A DNA stretch of 64,000 nt from NCBI GenBank assembly GCA_051530055.1, contig CM121341.1, forward strand, positions 8,494,001-8,558,000, in the 5' to 3' direction. Shown here one piece after another: positions 1 to 13,800 of this stretch. Every line of letters starts with the position of its first letter. Positions within the stretch are counted from its first letter, which is position 1. The notes beneath the pieces were generated by a model that worked only from the letters and a program-made list of their open reading frames with translations, was not told where the DNA came from and searched no databases. The translations under genes were made by a program, and so were the position numbers. The stretch is from Neoechinorhynchus agilis. Lineage: Eukaryota; Acanthocephala.

Positions 1-2889
1 AATAACAGTGTTTTGACACGCAAATACCCTTTTATGGATCGGAATAAACTAGGAAACTACGAAGAAGTATCGTTCATGGAGATTAAAGCAATCGGTGCAG
101 GTGGTGTTGGTGTGGAATTGGATGAAAGTGAAAAGGATGCTATTGACGCGAGCGTTGCCGAGTATGGTCTTAACGCACACTTGAGCGATATGATATCAAT
201 GGATCGAAGAATCCGGGACACTCGTCATCCAGAGTAAGTGTGGCTCACTATAGTGTAAATGTATCCATTTTAAAACTCTAGGAACTCGACCAAATGAAAA
301 TTATTAGCAAATTTCCTTCTTAAGCTTTATAATGCGATTTTTGCCTATTTTTTAATTGAGGTTGTAGCAAGGTTAGACTTGATTTTGGTGTCATTTTCGG
401 TGATTCTTACACTTGTTTCGCATCTTGTTTCCACTGGAACATTATATCTTCATTGTTCGTTGGCGAATCCTGTCCCCGGTGTTGTCGCTACTTATTTATA
501 TGAGAAATATTTCACAAGGAAACTTACCAACAATGGCGACTGAAGAGGCAAGGAAAACCTTGTGAAATATTTCTCAAATAAACAGGATTCGCCAACGTAC
601 AATCAAATTCACCCCGAGGACAATGATATATGACGTTATATCTTTAATTAGAACGCGATAAACTCTTTTATTTGTTATCACAAGGTAAAAACGATCGATT
701 TTAATAGAAACCTGTTCCATTATTCGCTTCATTATGTTAAACTACGTTTCATTGGTGTGTTTGAAAAGGTGCAAATATTGGCATTATCCGGAGATATTGC
801 CGACCGCAAGTGTCGTGATCGTATTTTTCAACGAAGCATGGTCAGTTATCGTTCGAACGGTTCATAGTGCAATCAATACGTCTCCAAAGCACCTAATGCG
901 TGAAGTTATTTTAGTAGACGATGGAAGCACTTACGGTAAGCACTTCTCCTCACTAATTTCTTACTTAAAAAAAGATACGTCGAAAAATTTGACGGAATAC
1001 ATTAAACGATGGCGAGGCAAGGTTAAACTAATCATAAATCCACACCGAATGGGTCTTATTAAAGCCAGGATTATTGGGGCTCAGCACGTTTCTAGCGACG
1101 TTATTGTCATACTGGACGCTCACTGTGAGTGCGTTACAAACTGGCTACCTCCTCTTCTTGCTGAAATTTCAAATAATCGGTAAGCATTTTCAGCTTTATT
1201 CTGGCGCTTTGAGTACTATTAAAAAAAAATAGACGCACAATGGCTATTCCTATCGTAGATGGACTCGATTGGCGGACATTTCAACATCGAAGTATTTACG
1301 GCGAACAACCATATCGCGGAATTTGGGAATGGGGATTTCTGTACAAAGAAACACCAGTATCGAAACGAGAATATAGTCGCTGGGATCACATTACTCGACC
1401 GTATTGGTAAGCTTCGAAACTTGTAATTCCGTTCTATTGTTTGAAGGTCACCTACTCATGCAGGTGGACTGCTAGCCATTGATGCCGGCTGGTTCAGGGA
1501 ATTAGGAATGTATGATGAAGGAATAAAAATTTGGGGAGGTGAACAATACGAACTTAGTTTTAAGGTTTGGTCCACGGATTATGGTGGTAGCATGAAGAAT
1601 ATCGTGTTTAGGTTTGGTTATGTGGAGGAAATGTCAAATGGGTACCTTGTTCAAGAGTCGCCCATGTGTACAGGGGACCGAGAAGAAAATATTTTCCTTT
1701 TCCTCACGCACAAAATCATCAGACTGATCGGGTAAGCGGATGACTTTTTAGCTAATATTTATGAGAAAAAAATTTGTTTTGAAATTTAGTTCCAAAGTGT
1801 ACATTTGTCGCTTTTTATTCAATTTCTTTGGTAGAAATCTGCTAAAGATGGACATTAGCTAGCGGAGCTAAAGATGTATTATCTATAAAGAATGATTGGG
1901 CGAGAATTGAAACCTCATTTAAAAAATCACAACCTTATATTTTAATGCAATATTCTTAACTTGCGCGTATAAGACCTTTTTTGAAGAGCTAATTTTGCAC
2001 AATTTTAATGTAAAACGAGATTGCCATTTCGATTTGATGGCTAATTTTGGAAAGCCCAAACACGAATTGGGTTTTAGTTGAACAATTTTGCCCACACTTA
2101 AATTTTTTTTAACGGCACCACGATTTTCGTTTCAATTTACTCCTCAATGACTTAATCATGATCAGAATCACCTTCGTCTATCGGAAGTATGGATGGACGA
2201 GTACAAAAAGTACTTTCGAATTCGGGAACCAGCTACGGTGCAACTTGATTTCGGTGATGTTTCGGACCAGATATCTCTAAGAAATAGACTAAACTGTACA
2301 TCATTTGATTGGTTTATGAAAAACGTAGCCTACGACATGTTCAGAAAATTTCCTCTTCCATCTGAGAACGTTGCTTGGGGTGAGGTGAGCTGAACCATTA
2401 TTTTGTTTCTCTCTTTGCTAAAGCTTATTATCAGTGCAAAAACATTGGAGCTAACGTTTGCCTCGATCAACTTGGAGCCGGATTCGGAGATGTGATCGGT
2501 GTTTATACCTGCCATAACCAAGTTTGCCTTTATTTGATAAAATACCTTTTAATTGTGTCTTGTGCAGTTATTCAGATTAAATGCCAAAGGCGAAATCTCA
2601 TCTGGAGAGCACTGTTTCCATTCACGATCCGATGGAACCGTTAGAAAGAAGTTCTGTCTTGATAACGAAGGCATTTGGAATCCAGTTGGAGAATGGATGT
2701 ACGATAATGTAAGTACCATTAATGTTTAAGTTTAAAATATATCCTGCTCCGTAAAAGGTCACTCTAAAGTTAACATCGAAGGTAACTGGTAAATGTCTGG
2801 AGGCGAGCCAATCCAGTCTTCAGATGAAGAAATGTGTTGGCGGGAAAAAGGATCAAATGTGGACATGGAAAAATTTCTACTACAACTAA
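1..2889 (+). CDS. Polypeptide N-acetylgalactosaminyltransferase, 3' part (5' end outside window)
   Basis: This Golgi enzyme transfers GalNAc from UDP-GalNAc to Ser/Thr, starting mucin-type O-glycosylation. I resolve ten exons: 1-233, 769-935, 975-1179, 1233-1406, 1447-1564, 1612-1731, 2166-2384, 2435-2521, 2568-2708, 2758-2889. Visible family motifs are FFNEAWS, the metal-binding DxH as DAHCE, GGLLAID, the WGGE block, VWLCGG followed by CSRVAHVYR, and EVWMDEYK. The C-terminal ricin-type lectin domain has CLDQLG, VYTCHN and GKCLEA. Some introns are hidden inside open frames: 936-974 is 39 bp and 1565-1611 starts GTTTGG; splicing them out restores the family consensus. The N-terminal membrane anchor must lie left of the window. 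No disabling change is seen. The isoform is not assigned. Confidence 0.95.
457..598. repeat. Foldback (MITE-like) element in intron 1 of the GalNAc-transferase gene
   Basis: Terminal inverted arms read GTTGGCGAATCCTGT at the left and its complement near 584-598. Inner arms around TGAGAAATATTTCACAAGG and its complement also pair. There is no coding capacity. It explains why this intron is 535 bp while most introns in the gene are 39-60 bp. Confidence 0.75.
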
Positions 2890-3211
2890 AAAAATCCCAT
2901 GTTATTTTTGTAATATTTGCAAAAATGAACGACCCTGTTGTCTTCTTTGTATTCGTCGTAAAATCCATCTTATTGTTTAACGATATTTCTTAAGATACCC
3001 GAGAGCCTATAAACGATCGTCCTTGTGGCCAACAAACATTATCAAATGTAACCTGTACGTTCCGTGCTTTCGTTTCCGAAGACCAATCTTCTTTGTTTAC
3101 CTTTTTTTGCAATGTTTGTTTTTTGACCATTTGTATTTATCGATTTTTTAACCTACGAATTGTAAATTTCTTAATATACTTTCTTGGGCGTAGACTAAAA
3201 ACGAATTTTTA

Positions 3212-3410
3212 AAATGTTTGAAAATTGAATTGTTCATGTTTGCATTTGGGATAAAAATTAAAAGAATTTATTGATTCCGAGTGGTTTCGAAGGTACAATC
3301 TCGTACGCGTTTATCAAGGTTGTTTAAATGTCGTTTTCGCACTTGAAAGTATAAGATTGTTTCGAAACCAATCGGAATTAATAAATCCTTTTAATTTTTA
3401 TGCCAGGTGT
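3212..3410. repeat. Foldback element, family A, copy 1
   Basis: Arms carry AAAATTAAAAGAATTTATTG at the left and the complement ATAAATCCTTTTAATTTTTA at 3384-3403. An inner arm with GGTTTCGAA pairs with TTCGAAACC. The left flank with TGAATTGTTCATGTTTG is shared with copy 2 about 300 bp downstream, so the element extends beyond the palindrome. Confidence 0.7.
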
Positions 3411-3517
3411 AAACAATTTTTAGAATATTGTTTATTTTCTCTATTAAGTTTCTTTTATTTTATTCCTAAACTACAATACAGTTCATGCATTAAGGCGTTT
3501 GTTAACGAATGGAAAGT

Positions 3518-3662
3518 AGAAATGTTTGAAGACTGAATTGTTCATGTTTGTATCTGGCGTAAAAATTAAAAGGATTTATTGATTTACAACCTTGATAAAC
3601 GCGCACAAGATTGTGCCAAAATAATGGAAACACTAAATCCTTTTAATTTTTACGCCAGAAAG
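3518..3662. repeat. Foldback element, family A, copy 2
   Basis: It has the same left flank as copy 1 (GTTTGAAGACTGAATTG, then TTCATGTTTG). The arm GGCGTAAAAATTAAAAGGAT pairs with TCCTTTTAATTTTTACGCC at about 3639-3657. The middle shares TTGATAAACGCG with the complement of copy 1. A degenerate third copy lies near 27640-27790. Confidence 0.7.
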
Positions 3663-4672
3663 TAAAGGTTTGAGACCGAGTAGAGCGTTTATCGGGTAGG
3701 ATTAATGAGATTTTTATGCTCACAAAATATTAAATATAGGATATTTTAACGGATTTTCTACCAATCACTCAAGATCTTAACTGGTTGTGTTTCGTACATC
3801 GTTAAATCAACAACAAAAAATGGTTATTTTTTAGAACTTCTTTTTTATACTAATTAAAGAAGCTAAGAAGTTGTATCATTTAGGACTTAGTTTCATTTAA
3901 AACACCGCAGCTTGTAGTAGCGATGGTAGACTGGTGATTTTCATTAATACTCGCTAAATTGTCTCGTGAATAATATTGATCGTTTAAAAATTGAAAGTGA
4001 TGTAGCGCTCGTTCCAACCGCGGATGTGGAAGGTCCACGGCTACTCCAAATATGTGTTTTTGGAGAGCAGTTCCATTTTTAGTGTGGTTCCTTTTGTTTC
4101 CTTTCGACTATTGTTGTTTTTACGATATATGAACCCATAGTTCCTTTCATAAATCGACGTTAAAGGTTTTTATTTATAAATCAAGGAACTATTTCAACAC
4201 TTAATTGTTGATCTCGATCGTGTTCGTGATGTAAAATAGTGCAAATTGCTAGTGGCAACTCACCACTGTCTTATATTTGTTCAATAATCTGATTCGGTTT
4301 GCAAATTCACGCTTTTAGGAAAAGTACCATTACCAGTTTGTTATCAAGCAAAATTAGATTTTTAATTTGATATTTAGTGGCAATAAAAGACTTTTTAAGT
4401 GTCTTCCTAGATTTGAATTCTTGACAATTACCAATTTAATTCATAACCTAAATCTTAGACTCTCGCGTACTTTTTTGGGCGTATTACAAAAAAATTTGGT
4501 TTCAGAATCGTACAAAAGGGATTTTGATTTATCTCATTGGTTTAGTTATGTAAGCAACCTCATTTACTTTTTCGTATGCCCTGTTGTGCTGCTGCTGTCC
4601 ATATACAACAGCGTGGTTAATTCTTGAATGACTCACCATTGTATTTATTGAGTTCATTTAACCTTTTTCAGA
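3663..4672. other. Intergenic, nothing recognised
   Basis: AT-rich sequence. An 86-codon frame at 4367-4627 has no recognisable domain. An acceptor-like TTTTTCAG at 4665-4672 precedes the next coding stretch, so an upstream exon of that gene could lie here, but I cannot define it. Confidence 0.4.
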
Positions 4673-5488
4673 TCACAAAAAAGGTGTCCAGACAATGAGA
4701 TTCTTCAATACAATAAGGGCATCTAAACAATCTCGTCGTTATTTGTCCAACCTAATGCAGTCAGCTCTCCCGGATGAGTTTGAACCACTTGAGGTTTTAT
4801 CCGTTCCCCAACATGAAGAAACACAGACAAGTTTAAAATTTAAACTAAACCTAGAACCTCCAATCTCGTCCTACGAGCTTCAGAACACCCGTAAAATCAT
4901 CGGTGCATTCGCATCGATCAATCACTTTTGTTGGAGTACTTCGGATCTCTTAAATAATGAATTTAGCGAATTTAGGTTTATCGAGACAAAGAAAGAGGAT
5001 TTTTTGGTTTAGGAACTTGGGAGAAAATCAAAAATCTTCTGCACTTAGACCTCGTTACGTCCAGTAAATCACACGGTCTATACCGATCGATCAGTCAAGC
5101 AATCGACTATATGAATATCGACAACAACACCGTTGTCGTTCTTCAAACCTTGGCATCCCGAGTAAATAAGCATTTTGCTGATTATTCACTAAAGCTCTCA
5201 GTGAACAACGCAACGCTTCATGCTCTTATTATGGAAAGGTATTGTCCCGATCAAGTTCATTTGTTAGACGAGAAGCAAGTTGCCAAGAAATTCAATCTTC
5301 TAATTGGTCACGAGCCAGTGTCTTTCCGGGACTCAATAAAGCAAGAGTTCGCCAACAACGATCATTTGTATGGAATTTTCGTGCCTAGACAATTGAGACA
5401 ATTCTTTGTTGAACAAAAACCTTTCCTACAAGAACCACTCGCAAAGTGCATTTTGTCCAATGTTTGTGTCCGAAAACATTTTAAATAG
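4673..5488 (+). CDS. Unrecognised protein, at least two exons
   Basis: The frame opens right after a TTTTTCAG acceptor and runs through FFNTIRASKQSRRYLSNL and a Pro/Glu-rich stretch to INHFCW. A second frame resumes about 5011 with TWEKIKNLLHLDLVTSSK, continues in frame past the Met at 5111 and stops at 5486-5488 after CVRKHFK. The two parts need an intron to connect; a GTACTT donor near 4936 with the acceptor GGTTTAG at 5004-5010 gives a consistent phase, but this is inferred. The composition is coding-like: mixed, Leu/Lys-rich helices and no low complexity. I do not recognise a family. The neighbours are unrelated housekeeping genes. Confidence 0.5.
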
Positions 5489-5944
5489 TACGATGATTGA
5501 GGTAATGGCAAAGAGGAGGTAAATGAAAAACGGGTTGTACTCCTCTCACATTATTATTGATTTTATTTCGCGAATTTGTCTTAGAATGCTTAGAATGATT
5601 TTGCCATTTAACGTCAAAATCGGTAAAAACAATTTTTTCTTATATATTAAGCGCCGTAGCATTTTAGGAGATGGAACATTTCGTTTCCATGATTTCCATT
5701 GTCGCTTTTATTAGAGCAACCGTGAAAGATCGATGTATATTTACGCTGCTATTGATATCTGGCATCTTTACGATGCTTTTTCAGTGAGATACCACTTTAT
5801 GGAACATCAATCATTCAAAACCACCATGTAAAGGTGAAACTTATTTTTATTTTATGCTCACTGCATTATGTTTCATGTTAACATAACGTTTTAGATACTT
5901 TGTAGATAAATCATAGTGAGAAAATAGTTCGAGATTATAGAGTT

Positions 5945-6365
5945 TTGGCGTGTTCATATTCCCCTCTTCTCCAACGGATAAAACCATATTTTTTATTCAT
6001 GATATTTCAAAAAATAAAGTATCATCAATCACCTACAAAAAAAAGGTTTTAGTTGTTTTGCATGGCTCGGGTTAGCGAGATCCTTTAAGTTCACGGACCG
6101 AAATGTCCACTCCCTACGTCGATGTTCGGTAGCGCATTCTAAGATTTTTCTCGTTAACAAAATAACTACGAACCTTTTTGGATAAACAATGAGGTTTGCT
6201 CTTTCGAAAAATCTTGAATAAAATATGTGTTTTATCCGTTGGAGGTTAGGGATTATGATCATCACATTTCTAACTTATTAGATAAGAGAGCTCAACGATT
6301 TGAGTGACGGAAATAAAACCTTTCGATTGGGACTAACCTTTGTTTTCAAAAGCCACTTCTATGAG
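5945..6365. repeat. Foldback and dispersed repeat patch
   Basis: Arms around CCAACGGATAAAAC (about 5975) and its complement (about 6231) form a foldback. Inside and to the right, 6072-6105 (with TTCACGGACCGAA) and 6286-6352 (with GAGAGCTCAACGATTTGAGTG and CCTTTGTTTTCAAA) recur in inverse orientation at 58300-58385. It is therefore a dispersed family. The 78-codon minus-strand frame across it is treated as chance. Confidence 0.6.
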
Positions 6366-6606
6366 ATATAGGAGAAATGTGGTAACCCAATCACAGCATC
6401 GCTTCCATGTCTCGCTGTCTTGAAGAAATAACTTTTCCTGTTAAGAAAGAGTAGGAACTTCTTGTCACCCGTCAGACCGTCTAACATCGAGTCAACGCAG
6501 AATACTGTGCTCTGAAGTATTTAACGTCTACTCAGAAATGTATATGTTTTGTCAAATGACTTGGAGACCGATCATTTTTTAGGCACGAAAAAGTTTAAAT
6601 TTTACA

Positions 6607-7132
6607 ATGAATAAATTAACGGAATCGGCGCAAAAGATACCTCGACGTTTCTTAGAATCGTTTGTGTATTTTTCTCATAGAATGTTCATAAGGCTGTCCA
6701 CTTTCTTGTTTCATGAACGATTAAGCCTTTTTCAGACACAAATTGTAAAAGTTTAATCAGAATTAATGATTCGGCTGTCTTCGATGCATTGTACCATTCG
6801 CCGAAAATGGCTCAATTTTAAAAATGACATTTCCAGAGGCACCGAGCCGTCTTAATGGGACAAAATTCCATTCCTGCGTGTTTAAATGATCTTCAGCAAT
6901 CCAGAATGACACATTTTGTAGCTATATGGCAAAAGTTTATGTTTCCACTAATGGAAAGAGAACACGACAGTTTAGCTGAATCCTTCTATGAATGGTGCTC
7001 AAAATCCAAAGCTGCTTTCCTGTTGTTGTTTTTTCATTGCTTAGAAAAAAAAAGAACTAAGCTCTATGTTGTAACCTTTTTAGTGTTAAATTTGCTCGTT
7101 CGTCCACAAACCCAAGTTTTTGTTTGGAAATA
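6607..7132 (+). CDS. Candidate two-exon gene, unrecognised
   Basis: An ATG at 6607 opens a frame starting MNKLTESAQKIPRRF, up to a GTAAAA donor near 6745. A TTTCCAG acceptor near 6837 joins it in phase to a frame with QSRMTHFVAIWQKF and EREHDSLAESFYEW, ending at 7130-7132. Joined, it would be about 140 residues. The phase match and mixed composition are the only support. No domain is recognised, and the 3' end could be spliced differently. Confidence 0.3.
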
Positions 7133-7818
7133 GTGGACCAAAAAGCGAGTCCATTCGTTTTGTGTACGATTCTTTTTCTCATTGACAATGAACGCTTTTT
7201 TGTACACTATCGCGCAAATACTCACACGTAATCGTGAGCCCTATCGTTCCGTTGTTTTTGTCTTGCTTTCTCGGTTTTCGGCACACACACAGCCAAGATG
7301 ATCGACATTTGTTCGCTTGCTGCCTTAGGAGCCACCATGGTTCCGTCGCTGCCACTACCTCCATCTTACGCAACCGTTTTTTCTCTTTGGTGGTGGTGTT
7401 AGTTGAAATGCAGCTTGTTCGATTTTCTGTATACGGCGCGAAACCCGGCGGCGCAATGGTTACAACAAGTTGCAGCAGCAGCAGCACTACGTGTCGGTGC
7501 CACATACATCCTAATTGGAACCATGAGAAGGAGCGGTAGTTGCGAGTTAGCGGTAGGAAAGGGGATTCGGAACGGTTTTTGCCTGATGCAAAAGCGTACG
7601 GTACGCCTAGTTTGTGTGTTTTCGCCGGCATCGTTTCTGTTCGCCTAACAAAAAAACCTACTCCATCCGGACACTTTCTCGTGGCTCTCTCATGGACATC
7701 CAGTGCATTGCCTAGATCGCTCTGCCAACAACACCAACATTGTAGTGGAGAAAGTCTCAGCTCCAACGCAAAGGCTTCAAATATACTGATCGCCCTTTTT
7801 TTTGAAATCATATTCATT
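7133..7818. other. Upstream region of the G-beta gene
   Basis: This stretch is less AT-rich than its surroundings, with a short CAG run near 7469-7485. Long overlapping frames on both strands reflect base composition. It likely holds the promoter and 5' UTR of the G-beta gene, but no defined element is visible. Confidence 0.4.
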
Positions 7819-9208
<1,390 letters not shown>

Positions 9209-10164
9209 TCTCCTCTGGCTTGTACCACAGAGTGTGTGAGATTGCACAGAAATCAAGGGAGATCATCGGTGATGCACCAAAACCCTTCTTTATCCTGCTC
9301 CTGTCAACACGTTAAGACAAATCGCTCTTGTTAAAATCTCGAATGGCAGTGCGAGAGAACCAGTGGCTGACGAACCTGTTTCTCTCTCACACCAGCTATT
9401 GTCTAAATTTTCAAATACAACCCTCTTATTTAACACTGGAACAATTATACAATCTCCAATGTGTGCGAGGGAGAAACTATCCGGTACCATGAGTGCTCAC
9501 ACACACACACCAAAAAAACTAACCCATGAAAAGCCACTTACTTGTCAACATAAGAGAGAGATTAAACATTCGCCTTTTATGCCTCAGGAGGTGGCAATCG
9601 GGAGAACTTTCCGAGCTAAACGCTAAATCGATTAGTGAGCTATCAAAAATTAAAAAAAAACATCAGCTAGCGATTTTTTTTAAAAAACAATCCCAGTTTT
9701 GGATTATTTCTTTTCGGTACAATTGTAGTGTTTTGCTTCAAAAAAATGACATTGAGAAAACATTCTTTTTACCAAAGAATATTTAGTGCTCTTACAATGG
9801 TCAAATACAAACTACCTTTTTCTTACTTTTCAACTAATTCATGCACTAAGTCGAAGTTCGATCTTCCCCAACCCACACCAAAAAATATCTGTCCATTAAA
9901 CTCGGATTTTTCTACCAAGTGCACTACGATTTGTTTAACAGTCTACATTTCAATTCATATCCCAATGATTTCTTTTTTACCCAAGTTATATTTATTTCCT
10001 CGAGCCATCTTCAACATTTTCTGAACTTTCTCGAATCCCATAAGCAAAACTACTCTTAACAGCCTCGTTGAAAAAACAGCTTAACATAAGCAATGTGAGT
10101 GAAAGGAAACAATTCATCCGCCGTTCAAAAGCTACGTATCGCTAGCTCGATTAAATTTTGTGGA
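9209..10164. other. Intergenic, nothing recognised
   Basis: It contains a short CA run at about 9498-9510 and AT-rich sequence. Three overlapping short frames have no recognisable features. Confidence 0.4.
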
Positions 10165-10262
10165 ACGATTAATGCCCGTGGAATTATTGTTTAGACGTCT
10201 ACATCCGCGGTAAATGATTATTAGATTAAAGACGTTCTTTGAACCTCGTCGGGTTCATCATC
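10165..10262. repeat. Half copy of foldback family B
   Basis: It shares GGAATTATTGTTTAGACGTC, CTACATCCGCGGTAAAT and GAACCTCGTCGGGTTCATC with the fuller copy 200 bp downstream. Only one arm is present. Confidence 0.7.
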
Positions 10263-10464
10263 CTTTTTATTTTGTTGGTAATAGACGCTAGCGGATATTT
10301 AATTTTATTGGAATTTGAACAAGAAAATTAATATTCATTCGAAAACCTCGTTTAATAGACATGGAAAAATATATTTTTTTTCGTAGTTCCCGTGGAGCAA
10401 TTGTACGTGATTTTTAGTAAAATAAAAAAAGTAGATAAAATACAAACTATTAAAAATGTCGATA

Positions 10465-10708
10465 TGTGAGGAACTGGGGAATGTGATTGGAATTATTGTC
10501 TAGAAGTCTACATCCGCGGTAAATACTATTTCGATTAAAGATGTTCATCGAACCTCGTCGGGTTCATCGCGTCTATTAATAACTAACAAACTGACGATGA
10601 AACCAACAAGTTTCGATGAACGTCTTTAATCGAAACGAAATCATTTACAGCGAGTGTAGACTTCTAAACAATAATTCCAATCACATTTCCCGGTACCTCA
10701 CATTAATA
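10465..10708. repeat. Foldback family B, palindromic copy
   Basis: The left arm GTGAGGAACTGGGGAATGTG, with GAAGTCTACATCCGCGGTAA and CCTCGTCGGGTTCATCG, pairs with a right arm ending CCAATCACATTTCCCGG then TACCTCAC. Relatives sit at 32345-32710, 47885-48030 and, expanded, at 50525-53795. Confidence 0.8.
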
Positions 10709-10849
10709 CTCGTATTTTTTCCACAGAATGTGACCCTAAATAACGCGATTTGTTTTAAACAAGAAATTTAATCTACAAAAAAATACAGATTGATCAGTAT
10801 TGCCAAGCGAAGGAGTCTGCAACAATCCATTGATAGCGGCTTATTTCAG

Positions 10850-13800
10850 CTATGTATAGAGCGAGCAATCCCTTGATCGGCACAATGGCTCTCCAATATT
10901 TGTATCCGAATACGAGCAGCAATCCAACACATTAGCTAGGATACAAAATACGATAGTGAGTAGAAGTATGGATAAAAGTAGAAAAAGCGTCCATTTGTAG
11001 CACCGACTTGACGAAGATTTGACAGTCGAAGTGTTAATTGTACGATCTTTATATCCGGAACAATCTTTTTGATTAATATTGTTGTCCGATTCGGTGCTGG
11101 TACAGTAGCTGTTACTTGTTGATTGAATGTTGTTCAAACCGCAATCGTCATCGACCGTATGCATTTCTCGTGAGAATTCGTTTAAGTCAGAAGGACCGAG
11201 GGAAACTCTACTGTCTTCATGATATCCACTATCAGCTGTGAGATGAACTGATCTGTCGCCGGCTGCATTTTCATCTTCCAGTGAAGGAGAATCTGTCATA
11301 TCTGCGTCCGATAATCTATTGTAGGTGATCCACGTACTGCAATTAAGCAATCTATTTAATAAAGTCTTTAAATTTAGAAAAAAGAATTAAAATTGTACTA
11401 GATCATTAAAAATTTGCCTACACTGGATCACCTACTCTACGCGAAAACTCAGTGGATACTTGGATGTCGTCCAAGCCAGAGATAAGTCGTTGTGCTGAAG
11501 AAGTCGTGTACAATTGATTATTTCTGATATCGTGACACCAACTGATCATTGTATCAAACGATTCGGTCAATCCTTGGACACGTCTTTTAAGAACGTCAAA
11601 ACGACTCCTCGTGCATCCTGTTTCGATTTGACTGAGCAGAAATTTTAGGTGTGTTATACGGCCGTGAACACGACTAAGGTCGTCGAGTTTCGCCTGTAAA
11701 AATAGCTTAGAAAATGCATAACAATTATTTTGATTCACCTGTAGAACGCGGTCAAATGTGGATCTATTTCTCAATTGGTCAAGATCGCTGTGGTTTTCGA
11801 GATTTGACAGATCCGTTTCACATTGAAGCAGAATTCGATTAACTGAATAAAATGTCTGCTCAAATGTTTCCCAGAGCATTAGCAGGTGAGTTAACTGGGA
11901 ATGGAACCTCCTAAGCCTAAAATGAAAAAAGTAAACTCCTTCATAAATCTTCAGGTCTTCGTTTCTATCTCTTTTCCAGCGATAAAAATGAGAGAACTTT
12001 TTAAAAGCCATCGACGTCCTAATTCCAACATTGCAGATCGTTAAGCGACATTTGTTATATTTCTTCATAAAAATGCATATGATAAGTATTTCGCTTAATG
12101 CGTAAACGTCTTTAGATTCATAGATTAGTGTTCCCTCCCCCAGAAAAAAGATGATCAAATCCAAAATTTACTAGCCCGCTTACCTCTCAGCTTCTAGATG
12201 AATAGATTGTTGCATTGAATCAACTATATTCTCAACCATCCTGGTTTCGATCAGCGACCACTCATCTCGATCTCTCCTAACGCTATGGTCCACACGAGAA
12301 AGCGATTTCTCACAATCAGACAAATCTACTTCGATAGCTTCCAGTTGTTTAATATGTACATCCACTTGATGACAATTTGAGCATTTCATAATATCAGTCC
12401 CAGTTGTCAGACGTTCCAATCTACAAGCCAAATCGTTCAATCTTCTGTATGCTGTCTGACATGATGGAGACACCATTGCTTCAGTTTTTCGCCAGTCAGA
12501 GATCAGATCTATTCTCGATGAATGGTAAACTATAGAAACAAAAGACTAAAAAAACCTGACAATGCACGTCGACATCGATTGTATTCAGTTGTGTACATGG
12601 CATCAGCCTTTTCCTTGATTGAACACTCACTGTTCAAATGACAGTCTACTGTCACGTCAGCCTAAAAATGCGAGGAAACACGAGTTTGGTGTTACTCAAG
12701 ATACGTAAGGAACAGAGGAGAAAATCTTCCCGTGGAAGCAATGACAAAAAGGTGTTTATTAGCAGACATACCGGTCTGAATTTGTTTCTGCCTATTTCTG
12801 ACGGCTTTGAGTGTACGTATTTTTTCATCATCTGTTGAGAACGACCCAGTTTGATAGGGAACTCTTTTTGGTAGTTTGCATTGTCAGAATCGATATCCGA
12901 TGAAGATTGCTAAATGAAAGGATGTCTCAACCTAGAAGGAATAAGTCCCTTACGTCCAATCTATTGGCAAGGTAAACTATAAGTCTTTTAGGTATTTGAA
13001 AAATCACATTATGCGTTATTTGCGGAAACAAAAGATCGTCTGGACCATGTAATTTAAGAAACCCGTGCAATTTTGTTTAAATGGAACATAATGGTGATAA
13101 TATATTAGGCAGAACTAATCAAAGATTACAATTGTTAACAGCCTTATTTATAAAATTAAGGTACAAAAATGGATATTTTAGCCGATTGTCAGATGATTTG
13201 TTTCTTTAGGAAATCAAAATTTATTATATAGTGCTCAGTTGCTTTAAATTTTGGATATCCAATTTCCGGCGCTATTTTTTAAAAACAAGACTATGCAATC
13301 TTTAATTTATTCGACAAAAACCATTTACTGGATTAAAAAAATAAAATTTCGTCGCTTTTACTGTGCCCATACTAAATGCTAATGTGTTATCAAACGACAT
13401 TAATTTGTTCACAACAATACAATGGATATCTCAATACTTTACGTAACTAGCAATTTAAATTCATAGATTAGCATTTAAGAATATTCGTTTACAATTTTAA
13501 AAACGCTGGATGGGTTTTGTTTGAAGAATTAAAAGTCTTTTTAAGTACAGAATCGGTAGATAAAAATTGCTTTAGTTAAAGTTACTCGCTATTGGCTACG
13601 TTTCAATGCGTATTTTGATTGGACCAGGTTTTTAAATTATGTCTAATTTTTTGATCAAATACCGCTGTTATCATGGCACTGATTTTCTCAATGTTGGACA
13701 ATTCATTGACGAATCGCTTAGATTCAAACCTTTTCTACCCCTCGAATCTAAAAAACATTTTTGTTTTCACGATTACATTTCTAATAATCGAAAAAAATCT

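Noticed and set aside
2330-2968. Minus-strand frames over the GalNAc-transferase lectin domain
   Set aside because: Antisense shadows of exons that match the ricin-type lectin consensus on the plus strand.
7179-7817. 212-codon minus-strand frame and overlapping plus-strand frames upstream of G-beta
   Set aside because: Several frames on both strands are open at once in a GC-richer patch; text is rich in Arg/Cys/Trp without any domain. Composition explains it.
9363-10024. Three overlapping plus-strand frames after G-beta
   Set aside because: Short, AT-driven, low complexity, no splice context.
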